Source of the DNA: Haloferacaceae archaeon PL-Br10_E2g29 | GTDB lineage: Archaea > Halobacteriota > Halobacteria > Halobacteriales > Haloferacaceae | Assembly: GCA_001563965.1 (NCBI GenBank) | Contig: LKMS01000078.1 | Location: forward strand, 1 to 6,920 | Direction: 5' to 3' | DNA length: 6,920 bases | Part shown: positions 1 to 5,172 of the stretch, in pieces | How positions within the stretch are numbered: the stretch's first letter is position 1 | Layout: each line of letters starts with the position of its first letter | The notes under the pieces: model-generated | What the model was told of the DNA's origin: nothing | What the model saw: the letters and a program-made list of their open reading frames with translations, nothing else | Databases searched by the model: none | Translations under genes and position numbers: made by a program

Positions 1-811
1 CGATCCGCGCGCCCTCCAGTGCGGTGTCGTCGACTGCCTCGACGAACGACTCGCCGGACCACTCGGCGTGAATGGCGGTCGCCTCGTCAGCTGGATCGAA
101 GCCCACGATCACATCCAACAGCCGGGCAAGATCGTCGACGGTTCGACACATCGGTCCGGGGGTGTCCTGTTCGGCGACTAACGGCGACATCCCGGTTCGG
201 CTGATCAGTCCGGTCGTGACCCGGAGACCGAACAGATTGCAGAACGAGGCGGGCACACGGATCGACCCGCCGGTATCCTCGCCGATGCCGACGAGGCCGA
301 GGTTGGCGGCGATGCCCGCGGCCGTGCCGGCGCTTGACCCGCCGGAGTCACGGGTCGGCGCATACGGGTTTCGTGTTTGGCCGGCGGCCGAGGAGTAGCC
401 AACGAAGCCAGCGGCGAAGTCAGGGAGGTTTGTTTTGGCGAGGACGATCGCCCCGGCCGCCTGAAGCCGGTCGACGATGGCTGCGTTACGATCGGGAACG
501 TACTCCGCGAACGCTTCAGACCCAAACGTCGTCCGCAGCCCCTCCGTGAGGGCTTGGTCTTTGAGCAACACCGGCACCCCATACAAGGGCCGATCCGGGC
601 CGCTCTCGGGGAGTGTTCGGTCAAGTGTTCGCGCCCGGTCAAGTGCATCGTCGTTGACCGTGAGTATGGCGTTGAGTTCGGGTCCGGACTGATCAAACCG
701 TTCGATTTGCTCGAGATAGCCACGAACGAGTTCTGCAACCGTGAGCTCTCTCTCACCAAGACGGCGATGAAACTCCTCGATCGTGAGTTCGCGCAGTGTC
801 GCATCATCCAT
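1..811 (-). CDS. Amidase signature family hydrolase, N-terminal part (runs off the left edge)
   Basis: The minus frame from ATG 811-809 stays open for 270 codons to base 1. It encodes an amidase-signature enzyme, which hydrolyses a carboxamide through a Ser-cisSer-Lys triad. Visible motifs are GVPVLLKD with Lys84, DSGGSSAGTAAG with cis-Ser159, and GEDTGGSIRVPASF with nucleophile Ser183. The Lys-Ser-Ser spacing (75 and 24 residues) matches GatA-type enzymes. Further support comes from LAKTNLPDFA, RNPYAPTRDSGGSSAG and RTVDDLARLLDV. Family members are usually 400-500 residues, so the C-terminal substrate-binding part is missing because of the window edge, not decay. The substrate is unknown. GatA of the tRNA amidotransferase is the main alternative, but no gatB or gatC is visible. 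In-frame ATGs at 853 and 850 would add 13-14 residues. I prefer 811 because the family helix (TIEEFHRRL) begins shortly after it, but neither start has a clear TATA box or Shine-Dalgarno site. Confidence 0.9.
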   Translation of the reverse strand, partial: MDDATLRELTIEEFHRRLGERELTVAELVRGYLEQIERFDQSGPELNAILTVNDDALDRARTLDRTLPESGPDRPLYGVPVLLKDQALTEGLRTTFGSEAFAEYVPDRNAAIVDRLQAAGAIVLAKTNLPDFAAGFVGYSSAAGQTRNPYAPTRDSGGSSAGTAAGIAANLGLVGIGEDTGGSIRVPASFCNLFGLRVTTGLISRTGMSPLVAEQDTPGPMCRTVDDLARLLDVIVGFDPADEATAIHAEWSGESFVEAVDDTALEGARI

Positions 812-1251
812 TAGATATCCACGCTCTGAGTGTACTCCGATGGGAGCCATCATATAGGTGGCTAGTCCACCATTGCGTGCCGTCCTACTGACTCACTTGG
901 CCTGGAAAATATCTCACAAACAGGGCTGCCGTGGTCTTCGAACAACAGTTAGTCTGCAGTTACGCAGCATTCGTTGGGTGGTGTCAGCGTGGCAAACGGC
1001 ATCTCGCTATCGACGGGTTTTCAACCCGATACGCACGAAGTCGCTCGAACCGAACGAACTGCTCGTCGGTGTCGGTTGACCATTCATGCGCGAAGAGAGG
1101 CCGGTACGTCCAAGACAAGTGAGTGCCCATCGACATCCCACTCGCTTGCGAGTGTCGCGGCACAGGTACCTCTCGACAACGGGCGAATCGCCGTCCAAGC
1201 GCACCGAGCGGACTCGGTATATATTTATTCGAGACCGCTCGTCGCTACCGT
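812..1251. other. Divergent spacer between amidase and FAH genes, no confident gene
   Basis: This 440-base gap separates two divergent genes. Its right end carries the TATA box of the FAH gene. On the minus strand a weak AT-rich element (GATATTTTCC, about 905-915) could serve the amidase. Three perfect small hairpins are visible: 857-871 (GGTGG, 5-base loop, CCACC), 1014-1028 (CGGGTT, TTC, AACCCG) and 1139-1154 (CACTCGC, TT, GCGAGTG). A 50-codon minus-strand ORF (1136 to 984) starts MSMGTHLSW and ends IARCRLPR. Its codon bias is weaker than that of the real genes, it uses ATA and AGA codons, and I do not recognise it. I see no T-run next to the hairpins that would make them terminators. Confidence 0.6.
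1218..1229 (+). promoter_or_regulatory. TATA box for the FAH-family gene
   Basis: TATATATTTATT lies centred about 27 bases before ATG 1252. That is the spacing expected for an archaeal TATA box whose transcript starts at or next to the start codon, and the leader shows no Shine-Dalgarno site. It is the strongest promoter signal in the window, and it also fixes the start of the gene against longer in-frame extensions. Confidence 0.82.
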
Positions 1252-1971
1252 ATGCGGATTGCACGAGTACGCACGGCCGATGGGATCCACACGGGACGGT
1301 ACGAAGACGGCGTGGTGACGACCGAAAACACCGCGTATACTGTTGGTGAAGACGCGGACCTCACCTATCCGTGTTCGCCATCGGCACTCTACTGTGTCGG
1401 GCGAAACTACGCCCAGACGCTCTCGCAGATGGCGTATGATCGGCCCGATGAGCCGGACTTTTTCATCAAACCGCCGGCATCACTCGTTGGCCCCGATGAA
1501 CACATTCGGTATCCACGCTGGTCCGACGAGGTGACGTACGCGGGCGAACTCGCGGCCGTTATCGACGAAACGTGCCACGAGGTCGATCCCGAGTCGGTAC
1601 CGGCGGTCGTTCGGGGCTATACGATCTTAAACGATGTCGACGCGCTCGACCAACCCAGCCGAACTGCGCGCAAGGCCTTCGACACCTCCGGGCCGCTTGG
1701 GCCGTGGATCGAAACCGATATTGAGCCCAGCGGTATCGAAATGAGTACGCTGATCAATGGCGAAGAGCGCCAGTCGGCGAACACCGACCAGATGCTGTTC
1801 GATCCGCTCGACATAATCTCGTTTCTCTCACAGCGCTTTGTCCTCCAACCGGGCGACGTAATCGCCTTCGGAAGTCCGGCCAATCCGGGCACAATCGCGC
1901 CACACGACACCATCGAAATCACGTACGAAGGGATTGGAACGCTTCGCAACACGGTTGTTCCGCCACGATAA
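1252..1971 (+). CDS. Fumarylacetoacetate hydrolase (FAH) family protein, possibly lacking one metal ligand
   Basis: 239 residues, the usual size of single-domain FAH proteins. These are metal-dependent enzymes that cleave, hydrate or decarboxylate oxo-acids in aromatic catabolism or act on oxaloacetate or acylpyruvates. Visible family blocks are YCVGRNYA (47-54), FFIKPPASLVGP (70-81), YAGELAAVI (96-104), GYTILNDVDALD (122-133), RKAFDTSGPLGPWI (140-153), INGEERQ, LQPGDVIAFGSPANPG and the C-terminal YEGIGTLRNTV. The metal ligands are normally the two Glu of an EGE triplet plus the Asp of the ND motif. Here Glu99 and Asp128 are present, but the first Glu appears as Ala97. The usual KGFD motif reads KAFD. 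I chose ATG 1252 because a TATA box stands 27 bases upstream and homologues begin with a similar MRIARV-type strand. The open frame extends back to 1123, but that part shows no family similarity. Exact substrate unknown. Confidence 0.92.
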   Translation: MRIARVRTADGIHTGRYEDGVVTTENTAYTVGEDADLTYPCSPSALYCVGRNYAQTLSQMAYDRPDEPDFFIKPPASLVGPDEHIRYPRWSDEVTYAGELAAVIDETCHEVDPESVPAVVRGYTILNDVDALDQPSRTARKAFDTSGPLGPWIETDIEPSGIEMSTLINGEERQSANTDQMLFDPLDIISFLSQRFVLQPGDVIAFGSPANPGTIAPHDTIEITYEGIGTLRNTVVPPR

Positions 1972-2169
1972 CGGGGCAGTTGCTTCGGGAGGGCCACGCT
2001 GCGAGCGCGTTTTTGATGATATCGCAGGTCGATCCGGTGAGTGTGGCGTCAGTCCGGCGTTGTGCGCGATGGGAGCGTTCAAAACCACAGCGGAATCGAC
2101 GCGGCAAGTGGCTCGAGTTCGGTCACGTCGAGTGCTGTCGCGCAGAGTTTGTTGACACCACAGAAACCG
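1972..2169. other. Spacer after the FAH gene with a doubtful 44-codon minus-strand ORF
   Basis: A short T-run (2010-2014) lies 39 bases after the FAH stop codon and may help termination. On the minus strand an ORF runs from ATG 2213 to TGA 2079 (44 residues). Its second half, from NKLCATALDV to ASIPLWF, has haloarchaeal-looking codons and composition. The start has no TATA box 27 bases upstream, and the AT-rich element at 2170-2194 lies inside the reading frame. The stretch TALDVTELEPLAASI loosely recalls the C-terminal HalOD1 output domain of haloarchaeal regulators, so this may be a gene remnant. I do not call it a gene. Confidence 0.45.
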
Positions 2170-2204
2170 ATTTTATATCGTCGTATATAGTTTATTACAT
2201 CGGA
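2170..2204. repeat. Left arm of a 25+10 base inverted repeat, AT-rich promoter-like
   Basis: Bases 2170-2194, reverse-complemented, match 3048-3072 at 24 of 25 positions. The core, read on the minus strand, is TATACGACGATATAAAAT. The adjacent inner block TTACATCGGA (2195-2204) matches the reverse complement of 3033-3042 at 9 of 10, after a 5-base gap on the right side. The element has TATA-like sequence in both directions: GTATATAGTTTATT rightward (2183-2196) and TATAAAA leftward (2177 to 2171). It could contribute to the promoter of the DUF5783-type gene, whose start is 49 bases downstream. Confidence 0.85.
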
Positions 2205-2210
2205 TCGGCC

Positions 2211-2220
2211 CATTTTTTAG
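2211..2220 (+). promoter_or_regulatory. Probable TATA-like element of the DUF5783-type gene
   Basis: CATTTTTTAG is centred about 26-27 bases before ATG 2243, as for a leaderless haloarchaeal transcript. It competes with the AT-rich element at 2183-2196, which would give a leader of roughly 25-30 bases, or leaderless use of GTG 2222. Confidence 0.45.
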
Positions 2221-2242
2221 CGTGCTGGCCAACCGGCACACA

Positions 2243-2569
2243 ATGGCCGAATTCGACCCCGAGAAGTTCGAAGACAAGTATGTTCACTACTTTCCCGAAC
2301 TCCAGCGAGCGTACAAGAACGCGTTCAACACGATGAATGAGGCGTACGACTCAGCACTGATCCACGCGATCGACCAGCAGGTGCTCAACGAGAGCGAACC
2401 AGTGTATCAGCCCGAAACCGAGAATTTCGAAATTTCGCTGCCCGAATCGCCGTACGAACGGCTGTCGGGCGTGGCCGTCAGCGAGGAGCGCTTCGAAGAA
2501 ACGCTTGACCGCTATACCGACGAGATCACCGCCGAGTTGTGCCGGACGTTCGGGCTCTCCGGGGAGTGA
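2243..2569 (+). CDS. DUF5783-type small haloarchaeal protein, function unknown
   Basis: 108 residues, soluble and acidic, with no signal peptide or membrane segment. The opening (AEFDPEKFEDKYVHYFPELQ) and the block DSALIHAIDQQVLNESEPVY (35-54) are what I recall for the conserved haloarchaeal family DUF5783. This assignment is from memory of the family and was not searched. The C-terminal third (ERFEETLDRYTDEITAEL) looks helical. No catalytic motif or metal site is evident, and no biochemical role is known to me. I chose ATG 2243. An upstream in-frame GTG at 2222 would add seven residues (MLANRHT) that do not look conserved, and the T-rich element at 2211-2220 has the correct spacing for 2243. 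The NifU-domain gene starts 38 bases after its stop in the same direction, so the two may share a transcript. Confidence 0.83.
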   Translation: MAEFDPEKFEDKYVHYFPELQRAYKNAFNTMNEAYDSALIHAIDQQVLNESEPVYQPETENFEISLPESPYERLSGVAVSEERFEETLDRYTDEITAELCRTFGLSGE

Positions 2570-2607
2570 ACCAAAGGTCTAAGCCCATTGCTCTCTACTC
2601 TGTGGAC

Positions 2608-2967
2608 ATGAGCGCCGATTCCGCAACGTCAGAAGACGAACTGCGAGACCGTGTGGTGAACTTCCTCCGACGGAACTTCCCACAGATTCAGATGCACGGC
2701 GGCAGCGCCGCTATTCAGCACCTCGATCGCGAAACCGGCGAGGTCCACATCCAGCTCGGCGGTGCCTGTTCGGGCTGTGGCATCTCCCCGATGACGATTC
2801 AGGCGATCAAGAGCCGAATGGTCAAAGAAATCCCCGAAATCAACCAGGTTCACGCCAACACCGGCATGGACGCCGGTGCCGACGGCGACATGGGGGGGAT
2901 GAGCCCCTCGTTCCCCGGCGAAACCAGTAGCACTGACAACGACGAAGGCCCACAGGCTCCGTTCTAA
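2608..2967 (+). CDS. NifU C-terminal domain protein, iron-sulfur cluster scaffold or carrier
   Basis: 119 residues. Positions 9-83 form a NifU-type C-terminal domain: the helix DELRDRVVNFLRRNFPQI, then MHGGSAAIQHL, and LGGACSGCGISPMT with Cys54 and Cys57. This CxxC, contributed by two subunits, holds a 4Fe-4S cluster that is passed to apo-proteins in the cytoplasm. Only this domain is present. The N-terminal IscU-like scaffold and the ferredoxin-like centre of full-length NifU are absent, as in Nfu proteins. Residues 84-119 are a disordered Gly/Met/Asp/Ser tail (GMDAGADGDMGGM region), longer than a minimal Nfu domain needs. I chose ATG 2608. The frame is open back to a GTG at 2539, but that part overlaps the upstream gene and lacks similarity. 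There is no Shine-Dalgarno site. A weak TATA-like TCTAAG lies about 27 bases upstream. A T-run follows the stop. Confidence 0.92.
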   Translation: MSADSATSEDELRDRVVNFLRRNFPQIQMHGGSAAIQHLDRETGEVHIQLGGACSGCGISPMTIQAIKSRMVKEIPEINQVHANTGMDAGADGDMGGMSPSFPGETSSTDNDEGPQAPF

Positions 2968-2976
2968 CGCCACCAG

Positions 2977-2983
2977 TCTTTTT
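2977..2983 (+). terminator. T-rich archaeal terminator after the NifU-domain gene
   Basis: TCTTTTT begins 10 bases after the TAA stop and is followed by a second T-run (GGTTTTAG, 2988-2995). T-tracts without a required hairpin are the usual intrinsic terminators in archaea. A small near-palindrome, CGTCTGAGACG (2996-3006), follows. Confidence 0.55.
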
Positions 2984-3032
2984 CGACGGTTTTAGCGTCT
3001 GAGACGTCCGTCCCGCAGTTTACGCGTTATTT

Positions 3033-3072
3033 TCCGTTGTAAGGATTTAAACTGTATACGACGATATAAAAT
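3033..3072. repeat. Right arm of the inverted repeat, upstream of the enolase-superfamily gene
   Basis: The outer block 3048-3072 is identical at 24 of 25 positions to the reverse complement of 2170-2194. The inner block TCCGTTGTAA (3033-3042) matches the reverse complement of 2195-2204 at 9 of 10, with five extra bases (3043-3047) in between. Read rightward it ends in TATAAAA (3065-3071), which could be a TATA box giving a transcript start near 3094 and a leader of about 47 bases for the gene at 3141. The conserved part reaches well upstream of that TATA, as expected for a regulator site next to a promoter. No target-site duplication is visible outside the two arms. Confidence 0.85.
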
Positions 3073-3111
3073 TTGATTCGAACCGCGATACCCTCGACAT
3101 CGCGGCAAAAC

Positions 3112-3119
3112 GGTTTAGT
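3112..3119 (+). promoter_or_regulatory. Alternative TATA-like element of the enolase-superfamily gene
   Basis: GGTTTAGT is centred about 26 bases before ATG 3141 and would give a leaderless transcript. It is weaker than the TATAAAA at 3065-3071, which would give a leadered one. Confidence 0.35.
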
Positions 3120-3140
3120 GCTGGATTCCGTCAAGCACGT

Positions 3141-4214
3141 ATGCGCTACAGCGATCTCGCCGAGATGGCCCTCGAAATCGACCGGATTGACCTGCATCGG
3201 CACGAACGCGAGACGACAAGCGGGTTCACCCGAGTGACAACCGAGTTCGAGCTCGTCGGCAACGACACGGCAGGTCGTGGCGAGGACGTGACCTACGAAA
3301 CCGCCGACCACGACCGGCTCCACGAGGCCGGTCTGCCGGATCTGACCGGCAGCTATACCATCGATTCGTATTCCGAGCGGCTCGGCGACACCGACCTGTT
3401 TCCCGACCCACCCGACCGTCCGGTGTTTCGCAACTACCGACGGTGGGGCCTCGAATCGGCCGCGTTGGATCTGGCGCTCCGGCAGGCAGACACCGACCTC
3501 AGCGCGGTCGTCGATCGACCATACCAGCCGTTGCGGTTCGTCACGAGTACGCGACTCGGCGAGCCGCCGACAACACGGCGCATTACCGCGCTTCGCGAAC
3601 AGATTCCGGGAGTGGGTTTCAAACTCGATCCGACGCCCGAGTGGGACGACGCGATTGTGGACGAACTGCAAGCGGTCGCAGACATCCACATTCTCGATCT
3701 GAAAGGCCAGTACGAGGGAACCGAGGTCGACGTCCCGGCCGATCCAAGGCTCTACGAGCGGATTCTCACGGGCTTTCCGAACGCGGTTGTCGAGGATCCG
3801 AAACTGACTGACGAAACACAGCCACTCTTCGAAGACGAGAGCGTTCGCAACCGGGTTTCGTGGGATGCCGCGATTCACGGGCTCGAAGACATCACGTCGC
3901 TACCGTGGGAGCCGCGGTGGCTCAACATCAAACCCTCGCGGTTCGGCAGCCTCCGCTCGCTGTGTGAGACGCTCGAATACTGCGCCGAGCAAGATATTCA
4001 GCTGTACGGCGGCGGTCAGTTCGAACTGAGCGTCGGCCGCGGGCAGCTGCAGGCGTTGGCGTCGCTCTGGTATCCCGACGGGCCAAACGATGTGGCACCA
4101 CGGGCGTACAACGATCCGGAAATCACCGACGACCTGCCGACAAGTCCGCTCTCGCCACCCGAAACTCCGGTTGGCTTTCGGTGGGAAGTTGGGAGGGACC
4201 ATCCCACAAAATAA
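3141..4214 (+). CDS. Enolase-superfamily protein (mandelate racemase/muconate lactonizing enzyme-like), substrate unknown
   Basis: 357 residues, the usual length of the superfamily. Members remove a proton alpha to a carboxylate with a Mg2+ ion held by three acidic residues at the ends of barrel strands. In order I see: an N-terminal capping domain (1-105), the helix RRWGLESAALDLALRQ (100-115), strand motif GFKLDP with Lys161, ILDLKGQY with Asp186, AVVEDPKL with Glu218, VSWDAA with Asp242, and LNIKPSRFG with Lys264. Asp186, Glu218 and Asp242 are the likely metal ligands, and Lys264 sits where OSBS/MLE-type enzymes keep a catalytic lysine. The usual KxK on the second strand reads Lys-Leu-Asp, so the second lysine is missing. 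A specific function such as o-succinylbenzoate synthase or an epimerase cannot be assigned, and no menaquinone gene is nearby. ATG 3141 is the only start in the open frame after the promoter region. Its stop faces the next gene's stop across 18 bases. Confidence 0.85.
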   Translation: MRYSDLAEMALEIDRIDLHRHERETTSGFTRVTTEFELVGNDTAGRGEDVTYETADHDRLHEAGLPDLTGSYTIDSYSERLGDTDLFPDPPDRPVFRNYRRWGLESAALDLALRQADTDLSAVVDRPYQPLRFVTSTRLGEPPTTRRITALREQIPGVGFKLDPTPEWDDAIVDELQAVADIHILDLKGQYEGTEVDVPADPRLYERILTGFPNAVVEDPKLTDETQPLFEDESVRNRVSWDAAIHGLEDITSLPWEPRWLNIKPSRFGSLRSLCETLEYCAEQDIQLYGGGQFELSVGRGQLQALASLWYPDGPNDVAPRAYNDPEITDDLPTSPLSPPETPVGFRWEVGRDHPTK

Positions 4215-4232
4215 TAACCGAGCCGACCGTCG

Positions 4233-4652
4233 CTACTCGACGCGCGGGGCGGTGTCGTCGGTTCGGCCGGGAATGTCGAGTTCGATCTCCAACTCGGGGC
4301 CGTCCATCCCGTCGAAGTCGATTTCGACCTCGATTGGCTCGCCGAACGCGAAGGGGAGTTCCCACTCGTCGGCAACGAGCGTGAGCTCGTCGCCCGCGCG
4401 GAGCTGCTCGCCGAGCGCGATGAGGAACTCGCCGGTTTCGCTCGCGTCGAGTCGGTAGGTCGTCTCGAAGTTACGGCCGGCGCGGATGGTCGTCCTGTTG
4501 GTCGAATCCGCTGGGGCGGCGGTGTTTTCGGGTGGAGCGTCGTTGGCGTCGGCGGGTTCGTCGCTCGCGGCGGTGGCCGCGTTGCTGTCGCTGGATTCGA
4601 CTGCGTCGGCGTCGGTCGTGTCGGATCCAGTCGAAACGTCAGGTGTTGTCAT
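4233..4652 (-). CDS. amphi-Trp domain-type protein, small acidic, function unknown
   Basis: 139 residues. Residues 1-52 are a disordered acidic, Ala/Thr/Ser-rich leader without hydrophobic segments. The folded part, about 53-130 (FETTYRLDASETGEFLIALG, then EQLRAGDELTLVADEWELPF and a strand-rich EVEIDFDGMDGPELEIELDI), follows the layout of the amphi-Trp domain common in haloarchaea: a helix with LRAG-type turn, then amphipathic strands. The family often ends in an ExEIxW-type strand. Here the last strand ends LDIPG and the only Trp is Trp97. Function is unknown. I chose ATG 4652 because GTATTTG (minus strand, about 4684-4677) stands 27 bases upstream. ATG 4664 and 4712 are in frame but badly spaced from that box. 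The gene converges on the enolase-superfamily gene. The A-rich stretch at 4208-4219 gives its transcript a T-rich end. Confidence 0.78.
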   Translation of the reverse strand: MTTPDVSTGSDTTDADAVESSDSNAATAASDEPADANDAPPENTAAPADSTNRTTIRAGRNFETTYRLDASETGEFLIALGEQLRAGDELTLVADEWELPFAFGEPIEVEIDFDGMDGPELEIELDIPGRTDDTAPRVE

Positions 4653-4676
4653 AGCGCTCGACATGTACGCGGCCGG

Positions 4677-4684
4677 CAAATACG
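4677..4684 (-). promoter_or_regulatory. TATA-like element of the amphi-Trp-type gene
   Basis: On the minus strand GTATTTGC lies about 25-32 bases upstream of ATG 4652, with no Shine-Dalgarno site between, which fits a leaderless transcript. It is part of the 100-base divergent promoter region shared with the PPC/DUF296 gene. Confidence 0.5.
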
Positions 4685-4721
4685 TCAGTTGTGGTTGGAC
4701 CGACCGCCGCACAGAACTGAA

Positions 4722-4729
4722 GTTTTTTG
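4722..4729 (+). promoter_or_regulatory. T-rich TATA-like element of the PPC/DUF296-polC operon
   Basis: GTTTTTTG is centred about 27 bases before ATG 4753. A GGAAGG (4745-4750) lies only two bases before the ATG, too close for a normal Shine-Dalgarno site, so a leaderless start is more likely. This would be the only visible promoter for polC. Confidence 0.5.
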
Positions 4730-4752
4730 CCCTGCACCGTCCTTGGAAGGCT

Positions 4753-5172
4753 ATGAACTATCGCGAAGTCACTGTCACCGGCGAGTATATGGCTCGACTC
4801 GAAACCGGGGCCGACTGGCGCGAGGAGATCGAAACGCTCGCCGCAGCCGTTGAGGCCGAAGCGGGCTGGTTTAGCGCGCTCGGCTCAGTCGAAGATGCCG
4901 AAATCTGGTTTTACGACCAAGACGACAAAGCGTACCAGTCGGTGACGTTCGACGAACCCCTTGAGGTCGCCGCCTGCGTCGGCAACGTCAGTCGGCTTGG
5001 TGGTGAGTTGTTCGCACATACCCACTGTGTCTTTTCGCGCGAGAGCGGGCAGGCGCTGGCGGGTCACCTCAACGCCGGGACGGTGTTTGCGGGCGAACTG
5101 TACTTTCGCGCGTTCGAGGAGCCGCTCGCGCGCGAGCGAGACGAAATAACCGAGTTGGATCTCTGGCTGTGA
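4753..5172 (+). CDS. PPC domain (DUF296) putative DNA-binding protein
   Basis: 139 residues, essentially one PPC/DUF296 domain, a trimeric fold found in plant AT-hook proteins and, alone, in many bacteria and archaea. Visible features: an N-terminal strand with EYMARLETGADW (11-22) and helix EEIETLAAAVEAEAGWF (24-40), SALGSVEDAEIWFY, LEVAACVGNVS, then the histidine motif ELFAHTHCVFS (His89, His91) and AGHLNAGTVFAGELYF (His105). These histidines are the family's conserved putative metal site. Archaeal members are usually annotated as DNA-binding, but direct evidence is thin and an enzymatic role is possible. The TGA stop overlaps the GTG start of polC in GTGA, so the two are co-transcribed and probably translationally coupled. 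The adjacency suggests a link to replication or its regulation, which is inference. ATG 4753 has a T-rich TATA element at the right distance. Confidence 0.88.
   Translation: MNYREVTVTGEYMARLETGADWREEIETLAAAVEAEAGWFSALGSVEDAEIWFYDQDDKAYQSVTFDEPLEVAACVGNVSRLGGELFAHTHCVFSRESGQALAGHLNAGTVFAGELYFRAFEEPLARERDEITELDLWL

Noticed and set aside
205..807. 200-codon minus-strand ORF beginning MMRHCANSR
   Set aside because: It is a frame-shifted shadow of the amidase on the same strand. The neighbouring frame from 811 carries all amidase motifs, while this one is Arg/Ser/Pro-rich without any family signal.
1123..1251. Longer start for the FAH gene at GTG 1123
   Set aside because: The extra 43 residues span the TATA box and lack haloarchaeal composition. 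ATG 1252 has ideal leaderless spacing.
974..1318. 114-codon plus-strand ORF across the FAH promoter
   Set aside because: It overlaps the strong TATA box and the start of the FAH gene in another frame, and has Arg/Thr/Ser-rich composition without similarity to any family I know.
2539..2607. GTG 2539 as start of the NifU-domain gene
   Set aside because: It would overlap the end of the DUF5783-type gene by 31 bases and add non-conserved residues. ATG 2608 directly precedes the acidic leader of the Nfu domain.
2170..3072. The bracketed segment as a transposon or insertion sequence
   Set aside because: No transposase is present, the two genes inside look like ordinary chromosomal genes, and the bases outside the repeat arms show no target-site duplication. 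A shared regulatory site explains the data at least as well.
3027..3878. 283-codon minus-strand ORF opposite the enolase-superfamily gene
   Set aside because: It overlaps a plus-strand gene with conserved active-site motifs and shows no domain. It also crosses the promoter repeat.
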